Shown here piece after piece: positions 45,228-56,815 of a DNA stretch of 64,000 bases. The translations under genes were made by a program, and so were the position numbers. The notes beneath the pieces are model-generated. The model saw only the letters and a program-made list of their open reading frames with translations, was not told the DNA's origin and did no database searches. The DNA is taken from assembly GCA_025200525.1 (NCBI GenBank), contig CM045761.1, positions 141,424,223-141,488,222 of the forward strand. Direction: 5' to 3'. The stretch is from Camellia lanceoleosa. Taxonomy: Eukaryota; Streptophyta; Magnoliopsida; Ericales; Theaceae. The stretch's first letter is position 1, and each line of letters begins with the position of its first letter.

Positions 45228-46433
45228 TGTGATATCCCTGTTCCGTAATATGTTAATTGGTCCTTAGTATGAGTATGATTATGTGTTTAATATAATTTTG
45301 AGTGCCATTATGTGAAAATATGTGGTTTTGAATTTCTATCTGTTCACCGTAGGAGTATCTGTTTGATTATCTGCTTTGGAAATTAAATTGAACGCCTTAT
45401 CGGCCACAGAACCCGAAATTAATTACGGCATTGTGATTAGTGTAATTTTTAGAGCCTACGGTGAAATTTAATTGGAAAATTGATTCGGATCAGATTAAAT
45501 TGATTAAATTGTTGAATTAGTGCCCAATTATTTATTATTATGAAATTGATGCTACTGGGAACTTATGTAAAGAGGCCCTATACACTTAATTGTTACACTT
45601 GAGCTCAAAAATTAGATTTTGTGCCTTGAGAGAGAGAGGGCCGGCTATAGAGAGAGAAAGGGAGAGAATTGTGTAATTTTGGCTCAAGGTTTGGGGAATT
45701 TGAAGATTAAACTCAAGAATTTGCTATAGTTTGGAAGATTGAGCTCCTAGGTAAGGAAATTCATGAGTTTAATGTTGTAAATTGTGAATTGAAGTTTGAT
45801 TAATGGTCAAGAGCATGAGTTAGATTGATTATGATGAAATTGAGTTGATTTTGTTGTATTTGAAGTCATTAGAGGCATGCATGTAGGAAATTGCTATAAA
45901 TTTCCATGTTTTAGCATAAATTGTGTAATCCATGATGAATCTTGTTTGAAATCCATGTATTTGATCATCTCTTCACCAATTAAATTGAGAATAATCAATA
46001 TCTCTCACATGCAAGTGTAGATCATGGAGGTGTGAACTTTGCATGTCTGAATTTGATGTGTTGGTGATGAGTTCAGGTTAATTTGAGGCACGCATACAAG
46101 AAATTCTTGGAATTAAGCTTCATAATGTTGAAATTTAGTGTTTATACCATGCTAGTATATATATATATATGTGAAGTTTGAGCCAAAATCATGCATTTGG
46201 AACCTTTGGACATCAAGTTGAAGCTCAAGAATGTGTTCTAGAAAACCCATAATTTTTTATGCCCGCTCAAGCAGGGGAAGAGACACTTGAGCGGGAAATT
46301 CGTGCATCCAGCACTTTTTGCAGACATGGTGTCTGCTCGAGCGGGGTAATTTCACGCTCGAGCGGGGAGCCATATAGAGAGGCCTTTCGCTCGAGCGCTA
46401 GAGTGCACGATCGAGCGTAAATTCGACATAACC

Positions 46434-46533
46434 AGTACTTTTGCAGGCTTCAAGGGTCCGCTCGAGTTGGTAAGTCCACGCTCGAGCGGGGACTTACCTG
46501 CTCGAGCGGACCCTTGAGGCCTGCAAAAGTACT
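46434..46533. repeat. 44-bp inverted duplication (foldback) unique to the 5' LTR
   Basis: The left arm (46434-46477) and right arm (46490-46533) are inverted copies with three mismatches, around a 12-nt loop ACGCTCGAGCGG. The 3' LTR has only one copy here (about 62939-62983), and that copy equals the reverse complement of the right arm rather than the left arm. Confidence 0.85.
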
Positions 46534-46880
46534 GAGCGGGGACCCTACTTTTTGAAATTTTGAAAAGGCATTCTGTATTTCGTTTTCTGTTCTCTTTCAC
46601 TTCTAAGTACTCTTAGGCATGCATTGAGCATCGTAATTGAGTTAAAGAGATAAGAATGAAGCCTAAAGAGGAATATGTGAATTTAGAACGGATCGAATTG
46701 TTTGTGACCCTTTTGTGTTCATGGAATGTGTAGGGTCGAGCTCCAGGGCAAACCAACCAACCGATCACTGTGAGTAATATTGATATTTTGAAGCTTGTCA
46801 TTTGTCCAACTGCTTATTTCCTTATAAGCCTTATAAGTTTGCTAGTTTGAATTATGGACAAATGTTTGATATAAATAGCT

Positions 46881-47115
46881 GAATGGGCAGAAGGCCAGTC
46901 TAACATAAACGAACGAACGAATGAGTGGGCCAGAAGCCAGTTTGGCATGAATGAATGGGCCAGAGGCCAGTTTGACATGAATGAAAGTTTGAATGGGTCA
47001 AAGGCCAGTTTGACATGAAAGTTTGAATGGGCCAAAGGCTAGTTTGACACGAAAGTCTGAATGGGCCAAAGGTCGGTTTGATGAATGGAAGATAAATGGG
47101 CCAATGGCCAGTATG
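46881..47115 (+). repeat. Minisatellite-like array in the LTR
   Basis: Seven imperfect units of about 25-42 bp built on GAATGGGCCAAAGGCCAGTTTGACATGAA-type sequence; the full unit varies in its 3' spacer. The same array occurs in the 3' LTR at 63339-63574. Confidence 0.75.
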
Positions 47116-47724
47116 TTCGGAACCATAGTCACTTGACTTAAATTGCGTATATATGTGTTGAATAGAAATATGAATTGGGCCCAAGGCCGTTCGAAGCATG
47201 TTGTTCTACATATCGTTGTATAAATTCTTTACTTGATATTATTCACTGGGCTACCGCTACCGCTCACGCTCATTCATGTGTTTGTAGGTGAGCCAAGAGA
47301 AGTCCAAATCCATCCCCAGTGAAGTCTTTGAGGAACAACAAAGGTTTTGAAGAGTCAGCCCTTGCGTCTCACGAATGAGACCCGTCTTCGCCTTTTTGTC
47401 ATTCTGTTTTATTTTGTCATATGGGCAAAGTCTTTAAATATGTTGTATATAGTTTTGTTCGACTGACTTAGACCTATATGATCCTGTATGTATAGAGCTT
47501 TGTGTAGTACATATTTTGATGTGAGTTGTTAATGTGCATATGTATGGTTTGGTATGATGTGCCATGTAAGCACAGCTCTACGGACAAAGCTTTAAATTGC
47601 TTCCGTTTGGCCCCCATTAACTCTGTTAAAATACATTTGGTTCGGTTTGAGGCCGTAGGTAATCTCATGATTACTGGCCGGTTATGCCCTTAACCCTTGG
47701 GGGTGGGTTCGGGTCATGATAGAG

Positions 47725-47736
47725 TGGTATTAGAGC
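47725..47736 (+). other. Primer-binding site of the Tekay-like element
   Basis: TGGTATTAGAGC, one base from the initiator-Met tRNA site TGGTATCAGAGC, three bases after the LTR edge. Confidence 0.8.
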
Positions 47737-47934
47737 ACGAGTTAATAACTCACACACTTGTCCAATAGAGCAACAAGCATCTAGAAAAGATCTAGGATGC
47801 ATTCATGTGATAAGTATGAAATTGAAAGCATCAAGAATACGCTTAAATGTTTAATGTGAATGACTATGTGTTGTAAGTTTGTGAGCTACTTGCATTTCAA
47901 ATTATTTGAATACGTATAATGCAAGTTTAATCAG

Positions 47935-48725
47935 ATGGTGAGAACAAGAGGTGATGTGATATAGGAATCCTCTACTGCCAGAATAGACAGAATGGAAAGG
48001 CTAATACAGGACAACAACAGTGGCAGCAACCACACCCGCCACCTCCACCTCCGGCACCTCCGGTGCCAAATAATCAGAATGATGATCGGATAATAGCACT
48101 CACCAAAGAATTCAAGACAATGAAACCACCACAGTTCCATGGTGGATTAGATCCATTGAAAGCCGAAGCGTGGGTCCTCGGCATTGAGAAATTATTTGAA
48201 GTGTTCCCGTGTTCGGAGACACAGAAAGTGCTTCTAGCCACTTTTATGCTAGAAGACGAGGCAAGAAGATAGTGGATGTTAATGCGAGAAAATCACAAGG
48301 ATGTTGATTGGATGAAATTTTTGGAAATTTTCTGTGACAAGTACTTCCTGCAGTGTGTTCGGGACAGGAAAGTAGTAGAGGTCATGGAACTTAGGCAAGA
48401 CAGCATGACTGTAGCTGAGTATGAGGCCAAATTCACTGAATTGGCCAGGTTTGCACCGCACGTGATTGACACTGACTATAAAAAGGCGAGACATTTTGAA
48501 GGTGGGCTTCGAAGTGACATTTTAGAAAGAGTGAATGTCTTGAAGCTAGAGACCTACATTGGGGTGCTAGACAAGGCCATCATATCAGAGGCTAACATAG
48601 CTAGATAGGCTAAGCCACCAACAGAGCGGAAAGGCAACAAAAGACAAGGCTTCTTTTCAAAGAAGAAATTTCTGAAAAGCAAAACACGGGCTCCTCAAAT
48701 ACTTCGAATTCTTCCCGAGACGCAT
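47935..48725 (+). pseudogene. Tekay-like gag remnant
   Basis: ATG at 47935 gives MVRTRGDVI and then a stop. The Pro-rich stretch after ...QQQWQQPHPP is in another frame. Frame 3 from 48063 has the capsid core: TMKPPQFHGGLDPLKAEAWV, CSETQKVLLATFMLEDEARR, a stop at 48270-48272, then WMKFLEIFCDKYF, DSMTVAEYEAKFTELARFAP and FEGGLRSDILERV up to a stop at 48606-48608. The domain forms the element's particle. One more frame change joins it to the zinc-knuckle block at 48731. Confidence 0.82.
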
Positions 48726-48730
48726 CTCCC

Positions 48731-49426
48731 ATGTGCAATATTTGTAGCAAAAGGCACTGTGGGGTTTGTTACCATGTGTCAGGGGCCTGTTTCAAGTGTG
48801 GTAAACAAGGGCAAATGGCTCGAGATTGTAATCAGAACAGTGGGAAGCTAGCTGCTAGGTCAAGTGCATCGATTCCGAAGCCGGGAAATACTTTGAGATC
48901 TGCTACCACCGGGGATATCGTGAGACAAGGAAGAGTTTTTGAGCTTGTTCTGGGCGATACACGGAACGCCAACACAGTTGTCTCAGGTACCATTTCTATA
49001 TGTAATCAGGATGCCTTTGTGTTAATTGACTCTAGATCAACACACTCATTTGTAACATGTGCATTTGCATCTAGACTGAACAGACTTTTAGAATTACTGC
49101 CATATTTGCTATGTGTGTCTGCTTCATCTGGGGAATCTGTATTTTGTGAATCTATATACCGGTTTTGTGATATACGTGTTGAGGATGCTATACTATATGT
49201 AGACTTGTTACCTTTGAATTTTAGACATTTTGATGTAATTTTGGGCATGGATTGGTTGACTAAATATTGTGCCACCATTGATTATGTGACAAAACGGGTT
49301 GTGTTTAAACCACCAGAACATAAGGAAATTGTGTTTGTTGGTAATGGGGTAGTGCCTCCACCTTATTTGATATCTGCAATGAAAGCATGTAAACTGATTA
49401 GGAAAGGGTGCCAGGGTTATTTGTGA
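48731..49426 (+). pseudogene. Tekay-like zinc knuckle and aspartic protease
   Basis: A 231-codon open block begins with CNICSKRHCGVCY and CFKCGKQGQMARDC, the latter a CX2CX4MX4C-like knuckle with Met in place of His. It is followed by the protease with FVLIDSRSTHSFV. The catalytic DSG reads DSR, which should abolish activity. FRHFDVILGMDWL marks the protease end. A TGA at 49424-49426 separates it from RT in the same frame. In the family this enzyme processes gag-pol. Confidence 0.82.
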
Positions 49427-49429
49427 TAT

Positions 49430-50708
49430 GTGTTGTTTGAACAATCTGTAATTGTCGAATTGAACATCATCCCTATTGTTAGAGAATTTCCAGATGTGTT
49501 TCCAAATGAATTACCAGGGGAATTGGTAGACCGGGAGATAGAGTTCACTATTGAAACCGTGCCAGGCACCCAGTCTTTTTCCAAGACTCCCTACAGAATG
49601 GCTACTGTCGAAATGAAAGAATTGAAGGAACATTTGCAAGACCTGCTTGACAAGGGGTTTATTCGACCTAGCACTTCGCCTTGGGGTGCACCAGTATTGT
49701 TTGTGAAAAAGAAGGATGGAACTTTGCGTTTGTGCATCGATTATCGGGAATTGAACAAGGTAACAATAAAGAACAAATATCCCCTACCCCGTATTGATGA
49801 CTTATTTGACCAGTTGCAGGGATCACAGGTGTTTTCTAAGATTGATTTGAGATCCGGGTATCATCAGCTGAAAGTTAAGGCAGGAGATGTTGAGAAAACC
49901 GCATTCAGAACGAGGTATGGACATTTTGAGTTTCTTGTTATGCCATTTGGAGTGACTAATGCTCCGACAGCATTTATGGACTTAATGAACCGAATTTTTA
50001 AAACCTACCTTGATGAATTTGTTGTGATTTTTATTGATGACATTTTGATATATTCGAAAGATAGACTTGAACATGAACATCATTTGAGAATTGTCCTACA
50101 AATACTTCAGAAAAGGAAATTATTTGCTAAACTAAAGAAATGTGAGTTTTGGTTGGATGAAGTTGTTTTCTTAGGACATGTGATCAACAAGGAAGGAATT
50201 TCAGTGGACCCGCAGAAAATAGAGGCAACTGTGAATTGGCCTACACCGACAAATGTAATAGAAGTCCGCAGTTTCATGGGCTTAGCTGGGTATTACAGGA
50301 GGTTTGTGAAAGACTTTTCAAAGATAGCAGTACAACTTACCCAGTTGACACGCAAGGGGCAATCATTTGAATGGAATGACGAAAGGGAGTCTGCCTTTCA
50401 TGAATTGAAGACAAGACTGACCACTGCACCAGTTTTGACACTACCATCAGGTATGGAGAATTTTGTGATTTTCAGTGATGCATCTTATTGCTTATGCCTC
50501 CTGGCAGTTGAGGCCACACGAGAAGAGTTATCCAACACATGACCTAGAATTGGCCGCAGTTATTTTTGCTTTGAAAATCTGGCGGCATTATCTGTATGGA
50601 GCAAAGTGTGAAGTCTACACGGATCACAAAAGTTTGAAATACTTTTTTTACACAGAAAGAGTTGAATATGCGGCAGAGGAGATGGTTGGAATTAATAAAA
50701 GATTATGA
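49430..50708 (+). pseudogene. Tekay-like reverse transcriptase and RNase H, deletion in RNase H
   Basis: The 370-codon open frame contains all RT blocks: [70 protein letters not shown] and [12 protein letters not shown] (catalytic FIDD intact), and the connection [10 protein letters not shown]. RNase H starts FVIFSDAS; then about 60 bp appear deleted and the frame shifts at about 50482. The domain resumes in another frame with [20 protein letters not shown] and KIWRHYLYG. At 50643-50649 a run of seven T gives a further one-base shift before the integrase block. RT itself could be nearly functional, but RNase H is not. Confidence 0.88.
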
Positions 50709-52092
50709 TTTAGAGATTCAGTATCACCCCAGGAAAGCTAACATAGTTGCTGATGCCTTGAGCAGAAAATCAACAGGGAGTATGGCTTGTTTGCTTACTG
50801 AACAGAAAGAAATTTTGCAAGATTTTGAGAAGTCTGAAATTGAAGTGGTAATGTGTGAACAGGGCGGATTGATAGCCGCTATTACAGCCGAGCCGGCAAT
50901 CATTGATGAAATCAAGCAAAAACAGAAAGATGATGAATTCCTCAAGAAAGTGATTGATGAATTTGAGACAAGTCCGAAGGCAGAGTTCAGTATTGAAAAT
51001 GAAGTGTTGAAATTTCGAAACAGAATGTGTGTCCCAGATATTCCGGAACTAAAGAAGAGGGTTTTCGATGAAGCCCATAGATCCGTATTTGCTATGCATC
51101 CGGGTAATAATAAAATGTATCGGGATTTGAAACAAACCTATTGGTGGCCTAAAATGAAGAAAGAAATTGCAGAATATGTGTCCAAGTATCTTCAATGTCA
51201 GCAAGTTAAAGCTGAACATCAGAAACTAGGCGGTCTACTTCAACCTTTCCCTATTCCTGAATGGAAGTGGGAGCATGTGACTATGGGTTTCGTTGTTGGC
51301 CTACCTCGGAGTTCTCGAGGTATGGATTCTATTTGGATTGTAGTTGATAGACTGACTAAATCTGCACATTTTCTACCAGTTAGAACCACGTTTAATGCTT
51401 ATAGACTGGCTACCATTTATGTTGATGAGATTGTCTGTTTACACGGAGTTCCGGTATCCATTGTGTCAGATAGAGATCCGAAATTTGTATCTAGATTGTG
51501 GAAGAGTTTGTAGGAAGCTATGGGGATAGAACTAAGATTCAGTACTGCATTCCACACACAGACTGATAGGCAATCAGAACGAACAATACAGACTTTGGAA
51601 GATATGCTTCGGATGTGTGCTTTGGACTTTCAGGGGAGTTGGGAAGATTATTTGCAACTTACAGAGTTCGCATACAATAGCAGCTTCCACTCCAGCATCG
51701 GTATGGCACCATACGAGGCTTTGTATGGTAGAAGGTGTAGATCACCTATTTGTTGGACTGAAGTCGAGGATAGAGCTTTACTTGGGCCTGAAATTGTGCA
51801 AGACACTTCTGAGAAAATCAAGATTATTCGGCAAAGGCTCGAAACAGCTCAGGACCGACAAAAGAACTATGCAGATGTTCGGAGAAGACCTCTTGAGTAT
51901 GAGGTTGGTGACCATGTGTTCATCCGTGTATCTCCGATGAAAGGCCAAGTCAGATTTGGAAAGAAGGGCAAGTTGTCGCCCGTTATATTGGGCCGTGTCA
52001 GATTCTGGAAAGGCTTGGCCCAGTTGCCTATAAAGTTGCTTTGCCACCGGGATTCGAACAAATCCATAACGTGTTTCATGTGTCGATGTTGA
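50662..52092 (+). pseudogene. Tekay-like integrase
   Basis: Frame 1 begins [20 protein letters not shown] (tail of RNase H) and DALSRKS, then the zinc-binding domain EAHRSVFAMHPG...YLQCQQVK, where the third ligand Cys reads Tyr. The catalytic core has VTMGFVVGLPRS, where the first Asp (MDFV in relatives) is Gly. SDRDPKF (second Asp) and TDRQSERTIQTLEDML (Glu) are kept. A TAG at 51511-51513 divides it. The C-terminal DNA-binding part includes EVGDHVFIRVSPMKG. A frameshift near 51990-52010 separates it from the chromodomain. The enzyme would insert element DNA; loss of Asp and Cys predicts inactivity. Confidence 0.87.
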
Positions 52093-52358
52093 GGGGTTAC
52101 CTCCGAGACCCGTTTCATGTGATTTATTATCACCGGGTAACTATTGATGAAAATATGGAATACGCCGAATGGCCGGAACAAATTGTTGATCAGCAAGTGA
52201 AACAATTGAGAAGCAAGTCCATCCCAATGGTGAAAATGGAATGGAAGGAACATTATAGGACGGATGCTACATGGGAAAAAGAGGAGGAAATGCGACTACG
52301 CTATCCGCATTTGTTTCCCAACGAAGGTAAAATAAGTTTGGAGGACCAAACTTCCTAA
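52041..52358 (+). pseudogene. Integrase C-terminus with chromodomain
   Basis: Frame 3 reads LPPGFEQIHNVFHVSMLRGY and then PEQIVDQQVKQLRSKSIPMV...WKEHYRTDATWEKEEEM...YPHLF, the chromodomain pattern of Tekay/Del-type chromoviruses, thought to steer insertion into heterochromatin. It is displaced from the integrase frame by one shift. The TAA stop immediately precedes the polypurine tract. Confidence 0.82.
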
Positions 52359-52370
52359 AGGGGGGAAGAT
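52357..52370 (+). other. Polypurine tract of the Tekay-like element
   Basis: AAAGGGGGGAAGAT directly before the 3' LTR start TGTGATATCC at 52371. It primes plus-strand DNA synthesis in LTR elements. Confidence 0.85.
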
Positions 52371-53323
52371 TGTGATATCCCTATTCCGTAATATGTTAAT
52401 TGGTCCTTAGTATGAGTATGATTATGTGTTTAATATGATTTTGTGTGCCATTATGTGAAAATATGTGGTTTTGATTTTCTATCTGTTCACCGTAGCAATA
52501 TGTGTTTGATTATCTGCTTTGGAAATTAAATTGAAGGCCCTATCGGCCACAGAACCCGAAATTAATTACGCCATTATGATTAGCGTAATTTTTAGAGCCT
52601 ACGGTGAAATTTAATTGGAAAATTGATTCAGATAAAATTAAATTGATTAAATTGTTGAATTAGCGTCCAATTATTTATTATTATTAAATTGATGCTAGTG
52701 AGAACTTATGTAAAGAGGCCCTATACACTTAATTGTTACACTTGAGCTCAAAAATCAGATTTTGTGCCTTGAGAGAGAGAGGGCCAACTATAGAGAGAGA
52801 AAGGGAGAGAATTGTGTAATTTTGGCTCAAGGTTTGGGGAATTTGAAGATTAAACTCAAGAATTTGCTATAGTTTGGAAGATTGAGCTCCTAGGTAAGGA
52901 AATTCACGAGTTTAATGTTGTAAATTGTGAATTCAAGTTTGATTAATGGTCAAGAGCATATGTTAGATTGATTATGATGAAATTGAGTTGATTTTGTTGT
53001 ATTTGAAGTCATTAGAGGCATGCATGTAGGAAATTGCTATAAATTTCCATGTTTTTGCATAAATTGTGTAATCCATGATGAATCTTGTTTGAAATCCATG
53101 TATTTGATCATCTCTTCACCAATTAGATTGAGAATAATGAATATCTCTCACATGCAAGTGTAGATCATGGAGGTGTGAGCTTTGCATGTTTGAATTTGAT
53201 GTGTTGGTGATGAGTTTGGGTTAATTTGAGGCACGCATGTGAGAAATTCTTGGAATTAAGCTTCATAATTTTGAAATTTAGTGTTTATACCATTGTAGTA
53301 TATATATATATATATATGTGAAG
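52371..53323 (+). repeat. 3' LTR of the Tekay-like element, first part
   Basis: It matches 45228-46180 closely, up to the (TA)n run, and is then split by the element starting at 53324. The duplicated target TGAAG ends this part (53319-53323). Confidence 0.88.
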
Positions 53324-54294
53324 TGTCACGCCCCAAACCCGCCCCTAAAAGTTTGGGCATGACCCATTCGAAAACAGACACTAAACCTGTTATACATATC
53401 ATATGGGGCCTGAACGGAAGCATCCAATAATATAAAACACATAAAATAACATCCATTGAGCTATTCCTAACATGCCAGGATCTCAACATCACACTGAATA
53501 TTTTACAAAAAGTTTACACACATATGCCTCGACTCATTTTTACAAATAGGCGTATAACAAAAATATTAATGAAAAAGGAATTAAATACAATCAACTATCA
53601 ACAGACGTCCAGAGGGTAAATCAGCACTCAACAAGACTGTACATGATGCACGGCTTCAGGTGGTGCCTGGACACATTAATGTTGACAAGAGGAACACAAG
53701 TCTTAAAGGTTAGGATTGATCTCCTGGTTGATTACCTACAAGAGACAGACAAAATATAGAATGAGCGAACTCAGTGAATAATAGTACATAAATAATGTGA
53801 TATTTAACCTGAATAACCAAACGTGTAACTGTAGATACATATGATTAACTACATGCCGTGATTATTTCCAAAATAGCCATAGTCCAATTTCATATGAGAA
53901 TGGCTTTAAGCCCGGTTTATCTGTAACGACCATAGGCCTACAGATGCAGCGACCATGGGTCCATAATAACAATAATAATGTAAACAACGGAAATAGCGTA
54001 AATAATGTAAATCACGGAAATAATGACGCATAAGCGTGGTAACAGAAATAACAGATGTATGGACTCAAGAGGTGGCTCGTACGGATTCCAGAGGTGGCTC
54101 CCACCAAGTGTAGCACTTCGTTCCATACACTTTGTTCCATACTAGAAAATATTCATATCTGAAGCATAGTCTTATCAGAAACAGAGTCTTATGCATTTCC
54201 AGATTTCAAACCATTTTCGTAATCATTTACATAATCATTTCCATATTTAGATTTTGCATAAGATTATATGTGGTACACCCATTAGCCATCAGAT

Positions 54295-54558
54295 CAGGTA
54301 GGTCCGAAGACCACAACAGGTAGGTCCGAAGACCACAACAGGTAGGTCCAAAGACCACAGCAGGTAGGTCCGAAGACCACAACAGGTAGGTCCAAAGACC
54401 ACAGCAGGTAGGTCCGAAGACCACAACAGGTAGGTCCAAAGACCACAGCAGGTAGGTTCGAAGACCACAACAGGTAGGTCCGAAGACCACAACAGGTAGG
54501 TCCAAAGACCATAGCAGGTAGGTCCGAAGACCACAACAGGTAGGTCCGAAGACCACAA
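54295..54558. repeat. 22-bp tandem repeat, 12 copies
   Basis: Units contain GGTAGGTCCGAAGACCACAA preceded by CA. Variants alternate CCGAAG...CACAA with CCAAAG...CACAG. All three minus-strand frames through it are open (repeats of FGPTCCG, LRTYLLW), which is a property of the 22-bp unit and not a gene. Confidence 0.92.
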
Positions 54559-56244
54559 AGTTGATACCAACGATCCAGATGTTATTACCCAGGCGAGGGC
54601 CATAGGCCACTAAGGGTGCCACAAATACTTTTTAGAAACTGGATATTCGTTCGTTCATTTTCAACATATCATAGCCTTTCAAGAATCAATCATTTCGTTT
54701 CATGATATACTGAAAACATATAACTTAAGTTTACAGAACGTTGCTGATAACTGAATGGTAACATTAATTATCAATAGCAAACAAAACATATGGTACAATG
54801 TTTCCTTATGGTTCTTTGGACATAGATATACTTGTTTCGTAATTAGCAGAATCTTAACATTACCCATAATCCGTAGGTAAATCAGACCAATTCATAATCA
54901 ACTTCATAGTGTTAATAGTTATATGCAATTCTTATGCAGAAGTATAGGTAATTCTTAGGATGGTACATTGACAATAGTCATTAGTCATAACTCAAAATAC
55001 AGATTAAGTTCAGGATCATACCGGTGTGTGATCATCCTTTTAACGTTCCCATCAATTCTCAACCAACGCACACATGTTAACACATTAACTCACAGAGGAT
55101 AGAATGTCAATAACAATAACGACTAACGGTAAATAACATATGGTTGAGGTACTATTACTCACAGTGTTTGGCTGTTTGGTTTGCCCCTGTCGTTGTGCCT
55201 GTACAATTGTAATACACAAAGAAATCGGATCACGAAACTTATTTCGTTCTTAATTAATTCTCTTTATCCAAATTACATCTCATTTCAACACTCCACAATT
55301 GAGTTCATGTCATCCAGATTCTTACTAAATCAATTCCCTAATTTTTCCTTTACATTATTACATGAATTCCAACATAATTCAAACACAACTTATTATGATC
55401 CCTCACAATTCAATTCAGCATTATTAACGTAACTTAACATAACCAACGCAATCCCACATAATTCAAATTAAATTGCTAAGGCTCAATTTACATCATCCAC
55501 ATCATCAATAAACCCTTCCCCCCAATCTCCTTCCTCACTAAGACATGATTCACAAAGCTTCTAACAAGTTCATTCGCAAATTTAAACATAATTTCCAAGT
55601 ATCACCAAATTCCAATTAAACTTGTATATGCATAATTCAATACGTCAATTTCATTATTCTACATTCAATTTGGGTTAAATCTTTGGTTATCATCCTTAAG
55701 AAACTTAAGGTTTCAAGAAAATAATGAGATTTCAAGAAATAATCAAACTTATTAACCCAACACTATTTTTCCATCAATTACACATCTAAGACTCATAAAC
55801 CATTATTTAAACCCATCAATTAACTCCCAATATCTTCAAACCATAAAACCCCCAATGTTCAAACCCCAAAATTTCCAAAATCTCATAATTTCTTCCATAT
55901 ACATAACATAAATGAAAACTTGCACCATTATACCATGAAGACATCTCCAATCTATCTATGGATGTAAATATTAAAGAGTCTTCAACCCTTACTTCAACAA
56001 TCAAGCAAAAGGGGTGAGCTTGAGAAGAAACTTTCACCAATCCAAATTTTAATCGGGTAAAAACATTGATCCTCCTTAGTTCTCCATCCTACATGCCAAA
56101 ACCATGGTGGATTGTTGATAGAAATGGGTGAAATCAAAGGTTTGAGAGTTAGGGTTTCGGACTAAGGCAAAGAGGAAAGAAGAGGATTGAAGAAAACATG
56201 GAAAAAGATCTCAAAAACCAGTTTTTAACGCTGCTGTCCCGTAA

Positions 56245-56800
56245 TTCCCGCTCGAGCGGACTGATTTCCGCTCGAGCGGACTCGCCTCAAAGACAGATTT
56301 CAAAACTTTGAACAGGTATAACTCTCCCATCCGAACTCCGTTTTAGGTCGTTCTTGTGTCCAAATTGAAGCCCCGGAAATAAGCTTTCCAATGGTTCTAA
56401 CCTCACATCCAAATTCAAAGTGTGGACAAAGAAAAGGGTAAAAGAATGACGGCTGGTCACCGACAATTTATTCTAATTAAAGCTTTTGGCCCAATCTTAC
56501 TTTGCCATCATATTACCACCACAACCAATACTCCAAAATAAAATAAGAAGGTTCCAAATACACTAATAAAAATGTCCAAAACAAACCCACACCTCAGAAA
56601 TGCAACTCAACCTAGAGGCCCGCTCGAGCGTCAACTCTTTCGTTTGAGCGTGCAGACCAACAAAGCTGTCCGCTCGAGCGTAAACTCCCCCGCTCGAGCG
56701 GAGAATCACAACTCCCAGAATCTCAGGCCGTCTGCACAATTGCTGGAAACTCCAAAAGTCCGCTCGAGCGTCAACTCTTCCGCTCGAGCGGAGGGAAGAA
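56245..56800. repeat. CTCGAGCG palindrome cluster in the LARD 3' LTR
   Basis: Pairs: 56248-56280 (CCCGCTCGAGCGGACT / TCCGCTCGAGCGGACT), then 56621-56650, 56670-56702 and 56759-56792. A CTGCACAATTGCTGGA spacer at 56731-56746 lies before the last pair. The same cluster lies at 62110-62145 and 62485-62660 in the other LTR. Confidence 0.85.
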
Positions 56801-56815
56801 TTCTGGGTCATCACA

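Larger units (their letters stand above)
45228..47721 (+). repeat. 5' LTR of the Tekay-like element
   Basis: It starts TGTGATATCCCTGTTCCGTA and ends GGGTCATGATA (expected CA reads TA). It contains a (TA)n run near 46155-46171, four CTCGAGCG doublets (46260-46500), a 44-bp inverted duplication (46434-46533), and a minisatellite-like array with AATGGGCCAAAGGCCAGTTT units (46881-47115). It matches 52371-53323 plus 62680-64000 except for scattered substitutions and the inverted duplication. Confidence 0.88.
53324..56815 (-). repeat. 3' LTR of the LARD-like element
   Basis: Runs from TGTCACGCCCC to GGGTCATCACA. It holds twelve 22-bp tandem units (54295-54558), a string of AT-rich non-coding DNA with a few conserved open stretches that are shared only because the LTRs are identical, and a CTCGAGCG cluster (56245-56800). 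Confidence 0.87.

Noticed and set aside
46881..47199. Minus-strand frames rich in LAHS/FHVKLAF phrases
   Set aside because: Translation of the LTR minisatellite array; present in both LTRs, no protein features.
47725..47736. tRNA gene near the initiator-Met-like sequence
   Set aside because: Only the 12-base primer-binding site is present, with no cloverleaf; the same holds for 26178-26189 and 59138-59148. I found no tRNA or rRNA gene in the window.
54295..54558. Possible CRISPR-like array
   Set aside because: Units are contiguous 22-bp tandem repeats without unique spacers, in a plant LTR.
54227..54622. Long open frames on the minus strand rich in FGPTCCGLRTYLLW
   Set aside because: A consequence of the 22-bp tandem repeat, repeated in the other LTR; 22 is not a multiple of 3, so all frames carry the same cyclic pattern.
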